Assembly: GCA_032622095.1 (NCBI GenBank)
Contig: CP136066.1
Span: forward strand, 9,571,784 to 9,635,783
Source of the DNA: Siphonodentalium dalli
Lineage: Eukaryota; Mollusca; Scaphopoda; Gadilida; Siphonodentaliidae
Direction: 5' to 3'
Length of the DNA stretch: 64,000 nucleotides
Of the stretch, positions 1-15,800 are shown in pieces (the stretch's first letter is position 1; every line of letters starts with the position of its first letter). The notes beneath the pieces were generated by a model. The model saw nothing but the letters and a program-made list of their open reading frames with translations, was not told the origin of the DNA and searched no databases. Both the position numbers and the translations under genes were made by a program.

Positions 1-190
1 ACCATGCATGAGCATGATACTATACCACGATACATGTTACACTTGTTACTACCACCATGGAGTGATATCTACCATGCATGAGCATGATACTATACCACGA
101 TACATGTTACACTTGTTACTACCACCATGGAGTGATATCTACCATGCATGAGCATGATACTATACCACGATACATGTTACACTTGTTACT

Positions 191-375
191 ACCATATGGT
201 ACTACCACGGTAAAGTAATATTTAGTACTATTGTACTACAATGCAGTGGAACTGTACTATAGGGCACTCTACCATGGTACTATGGAGTGATATCTACCAT
301 GCATGCGCATGGTACTATACCACGATACATGGCACTGTACTATGGTGGTGTACCATGTTACACTTGTTACTACCA
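191..375. repeat. Variant satellite monomer block (higher-order boundary, copy 1)
   Basis: A divergent segment beginning ACCATATGGTACTACCACGG interrupts the regular monomers and contains TACAATGCAGTGGAACTG. Highly similar segments start at 6,584, 7,532, 8,681, 13,818, 14,766 and, in diverged form at the array edge, 20,273. They mark higher-order boundaries. Confidence 0.9.
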
Positions 376-2279
376 CTATGGAGTGATATCTACCATGCAT
401 GCGCATGATACTATACCACGATACATGTTACACGTGTTACTACCACCATGGAGTGATATCTACCATGCATGCGCATGATACTATACCACGATACATGTTA
501 CACTTGTTACTACCACCATGGAGTGATATCTACCATGCATGCGCATGATACTATACCACGATACATGTTACACTTGTTACTACCACCATGGAGTGATATC
601 TACCATGCATGCGCATACTATACCACGATACATGTTACACTTGTTACTACCACCATGAAGTGATATCTACCATGCATGCGCATGATACTATACCACGATA
701 TATGTTACACTTGTTACTACCACCATGAAGTGATATCTACCATGCATGCGCATGATACTATACCACGATACATGTTACACTTGTTACTACCACCATGGAG
801 TGATATCTACCATGCATGCGCATGATACTATACCACGATACATGTTACACTTGTTACTACCACCATGGAGTGATATCTACCATGCATGAGCATGATACTA
901 TACCACGATATATGTTACACTTGTTACTACCACCATGAAGTGATATCTACCATGCATGAGCATGATACTATACCACGATACATGTTACACTTGTTACTAC
1001 CACCATGGAGTGATATCTACCATGCATGCGCATACTATACCACGATACATGTTACACTTGTTACTACCACCATGGAGTGATATCTACCATGCATGCGCAT
1101 ACTATACCACGATACATATTACACTTGTTACTACCACCATGGAGTGATATCTACCATGCATGCGCATACTATACCACGATATATGTTACACTTGTTACTA
1201 CCACTATGGAGTGATATCTACCATGCATGCGCATGATACTATACCACGATACATGTTACACTTGTTACTACCACCTTGGAGTGCTATCTACCATGCATGC
1301 GCATGATACTATACCACGATACTTGTTACACTTGTTACTACCACCATGGAGTGATATCTACCATGCATGCGCATACTATACCACGATACATGTTACACTT
1401 GTTACTACCACCATGGAGTGATATCTACCATGCATGCGCATACTATACCACGATACATGTTACACTTGTTACTACCACCATGGAGTGATATCTACCATGC
1501 ATGCGCATACTATACCACGATACATGTTACACTTGTTACTACCACTATGGAGTGATATCTACCATGCATGCGCATGATACTATACCACGATACATGTTAC
1601 ACTTGTTACTACCACCATGGAGTGCTATCTACCATGCATGCGCATGATACTATACCACGATACATGTTACTACCACCATGGAGTGATATCTACCATGCAT
1701 GAGCATGATACTATACCACGATACATGTTACACTTGTTACTACCACCATGGAGTGATATCTACCATGCATGCGCATACTATACCACGATACATGTTACAC
1801 TTGTTACTACCACCATGGAGTGATATCTACCATGCATGCGCATACTATACCACGATATATGTTACACTTGTTACTACCACCATGGAGTGATATCTACCAT
1901 GCATGCGCATGATACTATACCACGATACATGTTACACTTGTTACTACCACCATGGAGTGATATCTACCATGCATGCGCATGATACTATACCACGATACAT
2001 GTTACACTTGTTACTACCACCATGAAGTGATATCTACCATGCATGCGCATGATACTATACCACGATACATGTTACACTTGTTACTACCACCATGGAGTGA
2101 TATCTACCATGCATGAGCATGATACTATACCACGATACATGTTACACTTGTTACTACCACCATGGAGTGATATCTACCATGCATGAGCATGATACTATAC
2201 CACGATACATGTTACACTTGTTACTACCACCATGGAGTGATATCTACCATGCATGAGCATGATACTATACCACGATATA

Positions 2280-4940
2280 TGTTACACTTGTTACTACCAC
2301 CATGGAGTGATATCTACCATGCATGAGCATGATACTATACCACGATACATGTTACACTTGTTACTACCACCATGGAGTGATATCTACCATGCATGCGCAT
2401 GATACTATACCACGATACATGTTACACTTGTTACTACCACCATGAAGTGCTATCTACCATGAATGCGCATGATACTATACCACGATACATGTTACACTTG
2501 TTACTACCACTATGAAGTGCTATCTAACATGCATGCGCATGATACTATACCACGATACATGTTACACTTGTTACTACCACCATGGAGTGATATCTACCAT
2601 GCATGCGCATGATACTATACCACGATACATGTTACACTTGTTACTACCACTATGAAGTGCTATCTACCATGCATGCGCATGATACTATACCACGATACAT
2701 GTTACACTTGTTACTACCACCATGGAGTGATATCTACCATGCATGCGCATGATACTATACCACGATACATGTTACACTTGTTACTACCACCATGGAGTGC
2801 TATCTACCATGCATGCGCATGATACTATACCACGATACATGTTACACTTGTTACTACCACTATGAAGTGCTATCTACCATGCATGCGCATGATACTATAC
2901 CACGATACATTTACACTTGTTACTACCACCATGGAGTGATATCTACCATGCATGAGCATGATACTATACCACGATATATGTTACACTTGTTACTACCACC
3001 ATGAAGTGATATCTACCATGCATGAGCATGATACTATACCACGATACATGTTACACTTGTTACTACCACCATGGAGTGATATCTACCATGCATGCGCATA
3101 CTATACCACGATACATGTTACACTTGTTACTACCACCATGGAGTGATATCTACCATGCATGCGCATGATACTATACCACGATACATGTTACACTTGTTAC
3201 TACCACCATGGAGTGATATCTACCATGCATGAGCATGATACTATACCACGATATATGTTACACTTGTTACTACCACCATGGAGTGATATCTACCATGCAT
3301 GCGCATGATACTATACCACGATACATGTTACACTTGTTACTACCACCATGGAGTGATATCTACCATGCATGCGCATACTATACCACGATATATGTTACAC
3401 TTGTTACTACCACCATGGAGTGATATCTACCATGCATGAGCATGATACTATACCACGATACATGTTACACTTGTTACTACCACCATGGAGTGATATCTAC
3501 CATGCATGAGCATGATACTATACCACGATACATGTTACACTTGTTACTACCACCATGGAGTGATATCTACCATGCATGAGCATGATACTATACCACGATA
3601 TATGTTACACTTGTTACTACCACCATGGAGTGATATCTACCATGCATGAGCATGATACTATACCACGATACATGTTACACTTGTTACTACCACCATGGAG
3701 TGATATCTACCATGCATGCGCATGATACTATACCACGATACATGTTACACTTGTTACTACCACCATGAAGTGCTATCTACCATGAATGCGCATGATACTA
3801 TACCACGATACATGTTACACTTGTTACTACCACTATGAAGTGCTATCTAACATGCATGCGCATGATACTATACCACGATACATGTTACACTTGTTACTAC
3901 CACCATGGAGTGATATCTACCATGCATGCGCATGATACTATACCACGATACATGTTACACTTGTTACTACCACTATGAAGTGCTATCTACCATGCATGCG
4001 CATGATACTATACCACGATACATGTTACACTTGTTACTACCACCATGGAGTGATATCTACCATGCATGCGCATGATACTATACCACGATACATGTTACAC
4101 TTGTTACTACCACCATGGAGTGCTATCTACCATGCATGCGCATGATACTATACCACGATACATGTTACACTTGTTACTACCACTATGAAGTGCTATCTAC
4201 CATGCATGCGCATGATACTATACCACGATACATGTTACACTTGTTACTACCACCATGGAGTGATATCTACCATGCATGAGCATGATACTATACCACGATA
4301 TATGTTACACTTGTTACTACCACCATGAAGTGATATCTACCATGCATGAGCATGATACTATACCACGATACATGTTACACTTGTTACTACCACCATGGAG
4401 TGATATCTACCATGCATGCGCATACTATACCACGATACATGTTACACTTGTTACTACCACCATGGAGTGATATCTACCATGCATGCGCATGATACTATAC
4501 CACGATACATGTTACACTTGTTACTACCACCATGGAGTGATATCTACCATGCATGAGCATGATACTATACCACGATATATGTTACACTTGTTACTACCAC
4601 CATGGAGTGATATCTACCATGCATGCGCATGATACTATACCACGATACATGTTACACTTGTTACTACCACCATGGAGTGATATCTACCATGCATGCGCAT
4701 ACTATACCACGATATATGTTACACTTGTTACTACCACCATGGAGTGATATCTACCATGCATGCGCATACTATACCACGATACATATTACACTTGTTACTA
4801 CCACCATGGAGTGATATCTACCATGCATGCGCATGATACTATACCACGATACATGTTACACTTGTTACTACCACTATGGAGTGATATCTACCACGCATGC
4901 GCATGATACTATACCACGATACATGTTACACTTGTTACTA
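2280..4940. repeat. ~1.32-kb segmental tandem duplication inside the satellite
   Basis: The order of variant monomers repeats with an offset of 1,324 bp (for example 2,952 to 4,276 and 3,229 to 4,553). The second and third higher-order copies carry this block once (11,443-11,914 and 17,528-17,999). The duplication is therefore specific to the first copy. Outer limits are approximate. Confidence 0.8.
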
Positions 4941-7531
4941 CCACCATGGAGTGATATCTACCATGCATGCGCATACTATACCACGATACATATTACACTT
5001 GTTACTACCACCATGGAGTGATATCTACCATGCATGAGCATGATACTATACCACGATACATGTTACACTTGTTACTACCACCATGGAGTGATATCTACCA
5101 TGCATGCGCATACTATACCACGATACATGTTACACTTGTTACTACCACCATGGAGTGATATCTACCATGCATGAGCATGATACTATACCACGATACATGT
5201 TACACTTGTTACTACCACCATGGAGTGATATCTACCATGCATGCGCATACTATACCACGATATATGTTACACTTGTTACTACCACCATGGAGTGATATAT
5301 ACCATGCATGCGCATGATACTATACCACGATATATGTTACACTTGTTACTACCACCATGGAGTGATATCTACCATGCATGCGCATGATACTATACCACGA
5401 TATATGTTACACTTGTTACTACCACCATGGAGTGATATCTACCATGCATGCGCATACTATACCACGATATATGTTACACTTGTTACTACCACTATGGAGT
5501 GATATCTACCATGCATGCGCATGATACCATACCACGATACATGTTACACTTGTTACTACCACCATGGAGTGCTATCTACCATGCATGCGCATGATACTAT
5601 ACCACGATACATGTTACACTTGTTACTACCACCATGGAGTGATATCTACCATGCATGCGCATACTATACCACGATACATGTTACACTTGTTACTACCACC
5701 ATGGAGTGCTATCTACCATGCATGCGCATGATACTATACCACGATACATGTTACACTTGTTACTACCACCATGGAGTGATATCTAACATGCATGCGCATA
5801 CTATACCACGATACATGTTACACTTGTTACTACCACCATGGAGTGATATCTACCATGCATGCGCATACTATACCACGATACATGTTACACTTGTTACTAC
5901 CACCATGGAGTGATATCTACCATGCATGCGCATACTATACCACGATACATGTTACACTTGTTACTACCACCATGGAGTGATATCTACCATGCATGCGCAT
6001 ACTATACCACGATACATGTTACACTTGTTACTACCACCATGGAGTGATATCTACCATGCATGCGCATGATACTATACCACGATATATGTTACACTTGTTA
6101 CTACCACCATGGAGTGATATCTACCATGCATGCGCATGATACTATACCACGATACATGTTACACTTGTTACTACCACCATGGAGTGATATCTACCATGCA
6201 TGCGCATGATACTATACCACGATACATGTTACACTTGTTACTACCACCATGGAGTGATATCTACCATGCATGCGCATACTATACCACGATACATGTTACA
6301 CTTGTTACTACCACCATGGAGTGATATCTACCATGCATGCGCATACTATACCACGATACATGTTACACTTGTTACTACCACCATGGAGTGATATCTACCA
6401 TGCATGCGCATACTATACCACGATACATGTTACACTTGTTACTACCACCATGGAGTGATATCTACCATGCATGAGCATGATACTATACCACGATACATGT
6501 TACACTTGTTACTACCACCATGGAGTGATATCTACCATGCATGAGCATGATACTATACCACGATACATGTTACACTTGTTACTACCATATGGTACTACCA
6601 CGGTAAAGTAATATTTAGTACTATTGTACTACAATGCAGTGGAACTGTACTATAGGGCACTCTACCATGGTACTATGGAGTGATATCTACCATGCATGCG
6701 CATGATACTATACCACGATACATGGCACTGTACTATGGTGGTGTACCATGTTACACTTGTTACTACCACTATGGAGTGATATCTACCATGCATGCGCATG
6801 ATACTATACCACGATACATGTTACACGTGTTACTACCACCATGGAGTGATATCTACCATGCATGCGCATACTATACCACGATATATGTTACACTTGTTAC
6901 TACCACCATGAAGTGATATCTACCATGCATGCGCATGATACTATACCACGATACATGTTACACGTGTTACTACCACCATGGAGTGATATCTACCATGCAT
7001 GCGCATGATACTATACCACGATACATGTTACACTTGTTACTACCACCATGGAGTGATATCTACCATGCATGAGCATGATACTATACCACGATACATGTTA
7101 CACTTGTTACTACCACCATGGAGTGATATCTACCATGCATGAGCATGATACTATACCACGATACATGTTACACTTGTTACTACCACCATGGAGTGATATC
7201 TACCATGCATGAGCATGATACTATACCACGATACATGTTACACTTGTTACTACCACCATGGAGTGATATCTACCATGCATGAGCATGATACTATACCACG
7301 ATACATGTTACACTTGTTACTACCACCATGGAGTGATATCTACCATGCATGAGCATGATACTATACCACGATACATGTTACACTTGTTACTACCACCATG
7401 GAGTGATATCTACCATGCATGAGCATGATACTATACCACGATACATGTTACACTTGTTACTACCACCATGGAGTGATATCTACCATGCATGAGCATGATA
7501 CTATACCACGATACATGTTACACTTGTTACT

Positions 7532-9829
7532 ACCATATGGTACTACCACGGTAAAGTAATATTTAGTACTATTGTACTACAATGCAGTGGAACTGTACTA
7601 TAGGGCACTCTACCATGGTACTATGGAGTGATATCTACCATGCATGCGCATGGTACTATACCACGATACATGGCACTGTACTATGGTGGTGTACCATGTT
7701 ACACTTGTTACTACCACTATGGAGTGATATCTACCATGCATGCGCATGATACTATACCACGATACATGTTACACGTGTTACTACCACCATGGAGTGATAT
7801 CTACCATGCATGCGCATGATACTATACCACGATACATGTTACACTTGTTACTACCACCATGGAGTGATATCTACCATGCATGCGCATGATACTATACCAC
7901 GATACATGTTACACTTGTTACTACCACCATGGAGTGATATCTACCATGCATGCGCATACTATACCACGATACATGTTACACTTGTTACTACCACCATGAA
8001 GTGATATCTACCATGCATGCGCATGATACTATACCACGATATATGTTACACTTGTTACTACCACCATGAAGTGATATCTACCATGCATGCGCATGATACT
8101 ATACCACGATACATGTTACACTTGTTACTACCACCATGGAGTGATATCTACCATGCATGCGCATGATACTATACCACGATACATGTTACACTTGTTACTA
8201 CCACCATGGAGTGATATCTACCATGCATGAGCATGATACTATACCACGATATATGTTACACTTGTTACTACCACCATGAAGTGATATCTACCATGCATGA
8301 GCATGATACTATACCACGATACATGTTACACTTGTTACTACCACCATGGAGTGATATCTACCATGCATGCGCATACTATACCACGATACATGTTACACTT
8401 GTTACTACCACCATGGAGTGATATCTACCATGCATGCGCATACTATACCACGATACATATTACACTTGTTACTACCACCATGGAGTGATATCTACCATGC
8501 ATGCGCATACTATACCACGATATATGTTACACTTGTTACTACCACCATGGAGTGATATCTACCATGCATGAGCATGATACTATACCACGATACATGTTAC
8601 ACTTGTTACTACCACCATGGAGTGATATCTACCATGCATGAGCATGATACTATACCACGATACATGTTACACTTGTTACTACCATATGGTACTACCACGG
8701 TAAAGTAATATTTAGTACTATTGTACTACAATGCAGTGGAACTGTACTATAGGGCACTCTACCATGGTACTATGGAGTGATATCTACCATGCATGCGCAT
8801 GGTACTATACCACGATACATGGCACTGTACTATGGTGGTGTACCATGTTACACTTGTTACTACCACTATGGAGTGATATCTACCATGCATGCGCATGATA
8901 CTATACCACGATACATGTTACACGTGTTACTACCACCATGGAGTGATATCTACCATGCATGCGCATGATACTATACCACGATACATGTTACACTTGTTAC
9001 TACCACCATGGAGTGATATCTACCATGCATGCGCATGATACTATACCACGATACATGTTACACTTGTTACTACCACCATGGAGTGATATCTACCATGCAT
9101 GCGCATACTATACCACGATACATGTTACACTTGTTACTACCACCATGAAGTGATATCTACCATGCATGCGCATGATACTATACCACGATATATGTTACAC
9201 TTGTTACTACCACCATGAAGTGATATCTACCATGCATGCGCATGATACTATACCACGATACATGTTACACTTGTTACTACCACCATGGAGTGATATCTAC
9301 CATGCATGCGCATGATACTATACCACGATACATGTTACACTTGTTACTACCACCATGGAGTGATATCTACCATGCATGAGCATGATACTATACCACGATA
9401 TATGTTACACTTGTTACTACCACCATGAAGTGATATCTACCATGCATGAGCATGATACTATACCACGATACATGTTACACTTGTTACTACCACCATGGAG
9501 TGATATCTACCATGCATGCGCATACTATACCACGATACATGTTACACTTGTTACTACCACCATGGAGTGATATCTACCATGCATGCGCATACTATACCAC
9601 GATACATATTACACTTGTTACTACCACCATGGAGTGATATCTACCATGCATGCGCATACTATACCACGATATATGTTACACTTGTTACTACCACTATGGA
9701 GTGATATCTACCATGCATGCGCATGATACTATACCACGATACATGTTACACTTGTTACTACCACCTTGGAGTGCTATCTACCATGCATGCGCATGATACT
9801 ATACCACGATACTTGTTACACTTGTTACT
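7532..9829. repeat. 1,149-bp segmental tandem duplication inside the satellite
   Basis: Boundary-type variant monomers at 7,532 and 8,681, and the monomers after each, are the same for roughly 1.1 kb. In the later copy the equivalent block (from 14,766) is single. This explains why equivalent points are 7,234 bp apart on one side of the duplication and 6,085 bp apart on the other. The right limit is approximate. Confidence 0.82.
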
Positions 9830-12800
9830 ACCACCATGGAGTGATATCTACCATGCATGCGCATACTATACCACGATACATGTTACACTTGTTACTACCA
9901 CCATGGAGTGATATCTACCATGCATGCGCATACTATACCACGATACATGTTACACTTGTTACTACCACCATGGAGTGATATCTACCATGCATGCGCATAC
10001 TATACCACGATACATGTTACACTTGTTACTACCACTATGGAGTGATATCTACCATGCATGCGCATGATACTATACCACGATACATGTTACACTTGTTACT
10101 ACCACCATGGAGTGCTATCTACCATGCATGCGCATGATACTATACCACGATACATGTTACTACCACCATGGAGTGATATCTACCATGCATGAGCATGATA
10201 CTATACCACGATACATGTTACACTTGTTACTACCACCATGGAGTGATATCTACCATGCATGCGCATACTATACCACGATACATGTTACACTTGTTACTAC
10301 CACCATGGAGTGATATCTACCATGCATGCGCATACTATACCACGATATATGTTACACTTGTTACTACCACCATGGAGTGATATCTACCATGCATGCGCAT
10401 GATACTATACCACGATACATGTTACACTTGTTACTACCACCATGGAGTGATATCTACCATGCATGCGCATGATACTATACCACGATACATGTTACACTTG
10501 TTACTACCACCATGAAGTGATATCTACCATGCATGCGCATGATACTATACCACGATACATGTTACACTTGTTACTACCACCATGGAGTGATATCTACCAT
10601 GCATTAGCATGATACTATACCACGATACATGTTACACTTGTTACTACCACCATGGAGTGATATCTACCATGCATGAGCATGATACTATACCACGATACAT
10701 GTTACACTTGTTACTACCACCATGGAGTGATATCTACCATGCATGAGCATGATACTATACCACGATATATGTTACACTTGTTACTACCACCATGGAGTGA
10801 TATCTACCATGCATGAGCATGATACTATACCACGATACATGTTACACTTGTTACTACCACCATGGAGTGATATCTACCATGCATGCGCATGATACTATAC
10901 CACGATACATGTTACACTTGTTACTACCACCATGAAGTGCTATCTACCATGCATGCGCATGATACTATACCACGATACATGTTACACTTGTTACTACCAC
11001 TATGAAGTGCTATCTACCATGCATGCGCATGATACTATACCACGATACATGTTACACTTGTTACTACCACCATGGAGTGATATCTACCATGCATGCGCAT
11101 GATACTATACCACGATACATGTTACACTTGTTACTACCACTATGAAGTGCTATCTACCATGCATGCGCATGATACTATACCACGATACATGTTACACTTG
11201 TTACTACCACCATGGAGTGATATCTACCATGCATGCGCATGATACTATACCACGATACATGTTACACTTGTTACTACCACCATGGAGTGCTATCTACCAT
11301 GCATGCGCATGATACTATACCACGATACATGTTACACTTGTTACTACCACTATGAAGTGCTATCTACCATGCATGCGCATGATACTATACCACGATACAT
11401 GTTACACTTGTTACTACCACCATGGAGTGATATCTACCATGCATGAGCATGATACTATACCACGATATATGTTACACTTGTTACTACCACCATGAAGTGA
11501 TATCTACCATGCATGAGCATGATACTATACCACGATACATGTTACACTTGTTACTACCACCATGGAGTGATATCTACCATGCATGCGCATACTATACCAC
11601 GATACATGTTACACTTGTTACTACCACCATGGAGTGATATCTACCATGCATGCGCATGATACTATACCACGATACATGTTACACTTGTTACTACCACCAT
11701 GGAGTGATATCTACCATGCATGAGCATGATACTATACCACGATATATGTTACACTTGTTACTACCACCATGGAGTGATATCTACCATGCATGCGCATGAT
11801 ACTATACCACGATACATGTTACACTTGTTACTACCACCATGGAGTGATATCTACCATGCATGCGCATACTATACCACGATATATGTTACACTTGTTACTA
11901 CCACCATGGAGTGATATCTACCATGCATGCGCATACTATACCACGATACATATTACACTTGTTACTACCACCATGGAGTGATATCTACCATGCATGCGCA
12001 TACTATACCACGATATATGTTACACTTGTTACTACCACCATGGAGTGATATCTACCATGCATGCGCATGATACTATACCACGATACATGTTACACTTGTT
12101 ACTACCACTATGGAGTGATATCTACCACGCATGCGCATGATACTATACCACGATACATGTTACACTTGTTACTACCACCATGGAGTGATATCTACCATGC
12201 ATGCGCATACTATACCACGATACATATTACACTTGTTACTACCACCATGGAGTGATATCTACCATGCATGAGCATGATACTATACCACGATACATGTTAC
12301 ACTTGTTACTACCACCATGGAGTGATATCTACCATGCATGCGCATACTATACCACGATACATGTTACACTTGTTACTACCACCATGGAGTGATATCTACC
12401 ATGCATGAGCATGATACTATACCACGATACATGTTACACTTGTTACTACCACCATGGAGTGATATCTACCATGCATGCGCATACTATACCACGATATATG
12501 TTACACTTGTTACTACCACCATGGAGTGATATATACCATGCATGCGCATGATACTATACCACGATATATGTTACACTTGTTACTACCACCATGGAGTGAT
12601 ATCTACCATGCATGCGCATGATACTATACCACGATATATGTTACACTTGTTACTACCACCATGGAGTGATATCTACCATGCATGCGCATACTATACCACG
12701 ATATATGTTACACTTGTTACTACCACTATGGAGTGATATCTACCATGCATGCGCATGATACTATACCACGATACATGTTACACTTGTTACTACCACCATG

Positions 12801-15800
12801 GAGTGCTATCTACCATGCATGCGCATGATACTATACCACGATACATGTTACACTTGTTACTACCACCATGGAGTGATATCTACCATGCATGCGCATACTA
12901 TACCACGATACATGTTACACTTGTTACTACCACCATGGAGTGCTATCTACCATGCATGCGCATGATACTATACCACGATACATGTTACACTTGTTACTAC
13001 CACCATGGAGTGATATCTACCATGCATGCGCATACTATACCACGATACATGTTACACTTGTTACTACCACCATGGAGTGATATCTACCATGCATGCGCAT
13101 ACTATACCACGATACATGTTACACTTGTTACTACCACCATGGAGTGATATCTACCATGCATGCGCATACTATACCACGATACATGTTACACTTGTTACTA
13201 CCACCATGGAGTGATATCTACCATGCATGCGCATACTATACCACGATACATGTTACACTTGTTACTACCACCATGGAGTGATATCTACCATGCATGCGCA
13301 TGATACTATACCACGATATATGTTACACTTGTTACTACCACCATGGAGTGATATCTACCATGCATGCGCATGATACTATACCACGATACATGTTACACTT
13401 GTTACTACCACCATGGAGTGATATCTACCATGCATGCGCATGATACTATACCACGATACATGTTACACTTGTTACTACCACCATGGAGTGATATCTACCA
13501 TGCATGCGCATACTATACCACGATACATGTTACACTTGTTACTACCACCATGGAGTGATATCTACCATGCATGCGCATACTATACCACGATACATGTTAC
13601 ACTTGTTACTACCACCATGGAGTGATATCTACCATGCATGCGCATACTATACCACGATACATGTTACACTTGTTACTACCACCATGGAGTGATATCTACC
13701 ATGCATGAGCATGATACTATACCACGATACATGTTACACTTGTTACTACCACCATGGAGTGATATCTACCATGCATGAGCATGATACTATACCACGATAC
13801 ATGTTACACTTGTTACTACCATATGGTACTACCACGGTAAAGTAATATTTAGTACTATTGTACTACAATGCAGTGGAACTGTACTATAGGGCACTCTACC
13901 ATGGTACTATGGAGTGATATCTACCATGCATGCGCATGATACTATACCACGATACATGGCACTGTACTATGGTGGTGTACCATGTTACACTTGTTACTAC
14001 CACTATGGAGTGATATCTACCATGCATGCGCATGATACTATACCACGATACATGTTACACGTGTTACTACCACCATGGAGTGATATCTACCATGCATGCG
14101 CATACTATACCACGATATATGTTACACTTGTTACTACCACCATGAAGTGATATCTACCATGCATGCGCATGATACTATACCACGATACATGTTACACGTG
14201 TTACTACCACCATGGAGTGATATCTACCATGCATGCGCATGATACTATACCACGATACATGTTACACTTGTTACTACCACCATGGAGTGATATCTACCAT
14301 GCATGAGCATGATACTATACCACGATACATGTTACACTTGTTACTACCACCATGGAGTGATATCTACCATGCATGAGCATGATACTATACCACGATACAT
14401 GTTACACTTGTTACTACCACCATGGAGTGATATCTACCATGCATGAGCATGATACTATACCACGATACATGTTACACTTGTTACTACCACCATGGAGTGA
14501 TATCTACCATGCATGAGCATGATACTATACCACGATACATGTTACACTTGTTACTACCACCATGGAGTGATATCTACCATGCATGAGCATGATACTATAC
14601 CACGATACATGTTACACTTGTTACTACCACCATGGAGTGATATCTACCATGCATGAGCATGATACTATACCACGATACATGTTACACTTGTTACTACCAC
14701 CATGGAGTGATATCTACCATGCATGAGCATGATACTATACCACGATACATGTTACACTTGTTACTACCATATGGTACTACCACGGTAAAGTAATATTTAG
14801 TACTATTGTACTACAATGCAGTGGAACTGTACTATAGGGCACTCTACCATGGTACTATGGAGTGATATCTACCATGCATGCGCATGGTACTATACCACGA
14901 TACATGGCACTGTACTATGGTGGTGTACCATGTTACACTTGTTACTACCACTATGGAGTGATATCTACCATGCATGCGCATGATACTATACCACGATACA
15001 TGTTACACGTGTTACTACCACCATGGAGTGATATCTACCATGCATGCGCATGATACTATACCACGATACATGTTACACTTGTTACTACCACCATGGAGTG
15101 ATATCTACCATGCATGCGCATGATACTATACCACGATACATGTTACACTTGTTACTACCACCATGGAGTGATATCTACCATGCATGCGCATACTATACCA
15201 CGATACATGTTACACTTGTTACTACCACCATGAAGTGATATCTACCATGCATGCGCATGATACTATACCACGATATATGTTACACTTGTTACTACCACCA
15301 TGAAGTGATATCTACCATGCATGCGCATGATACTATACCACGATACATGTTACACTTGTTACTACCACCATGGAGTGATATCTACCATGCATGCGCATGA
15401 TACTATACCACGATACATGTTACACTTGTTACTACCACCATGGAGTGATATCTACCATGCATGAGCATGATACTATACCACGATATATGTTACACTTGTT
15501 ACTACCACCATGAAGTGATATCTACCATGCATGAGCATGATACTATACCACGATACATGTTACACTTGTTACTACCACCATGGAGTGATATCTACCATGC
15601 ATGCGCATACTATACCACGATACATGTTACACTTGTTACTACCACCATGGAGTGATATCTACCATGCATGCGCATACTATACCACGATACATATTACACT
15701 TGTTACTACCACCATGGAGTGATATCTACCATGCATGCGCATACTATACCACGATATATGTTACACTTGTTACTACCACTATGGAGTGATATCTACCATG

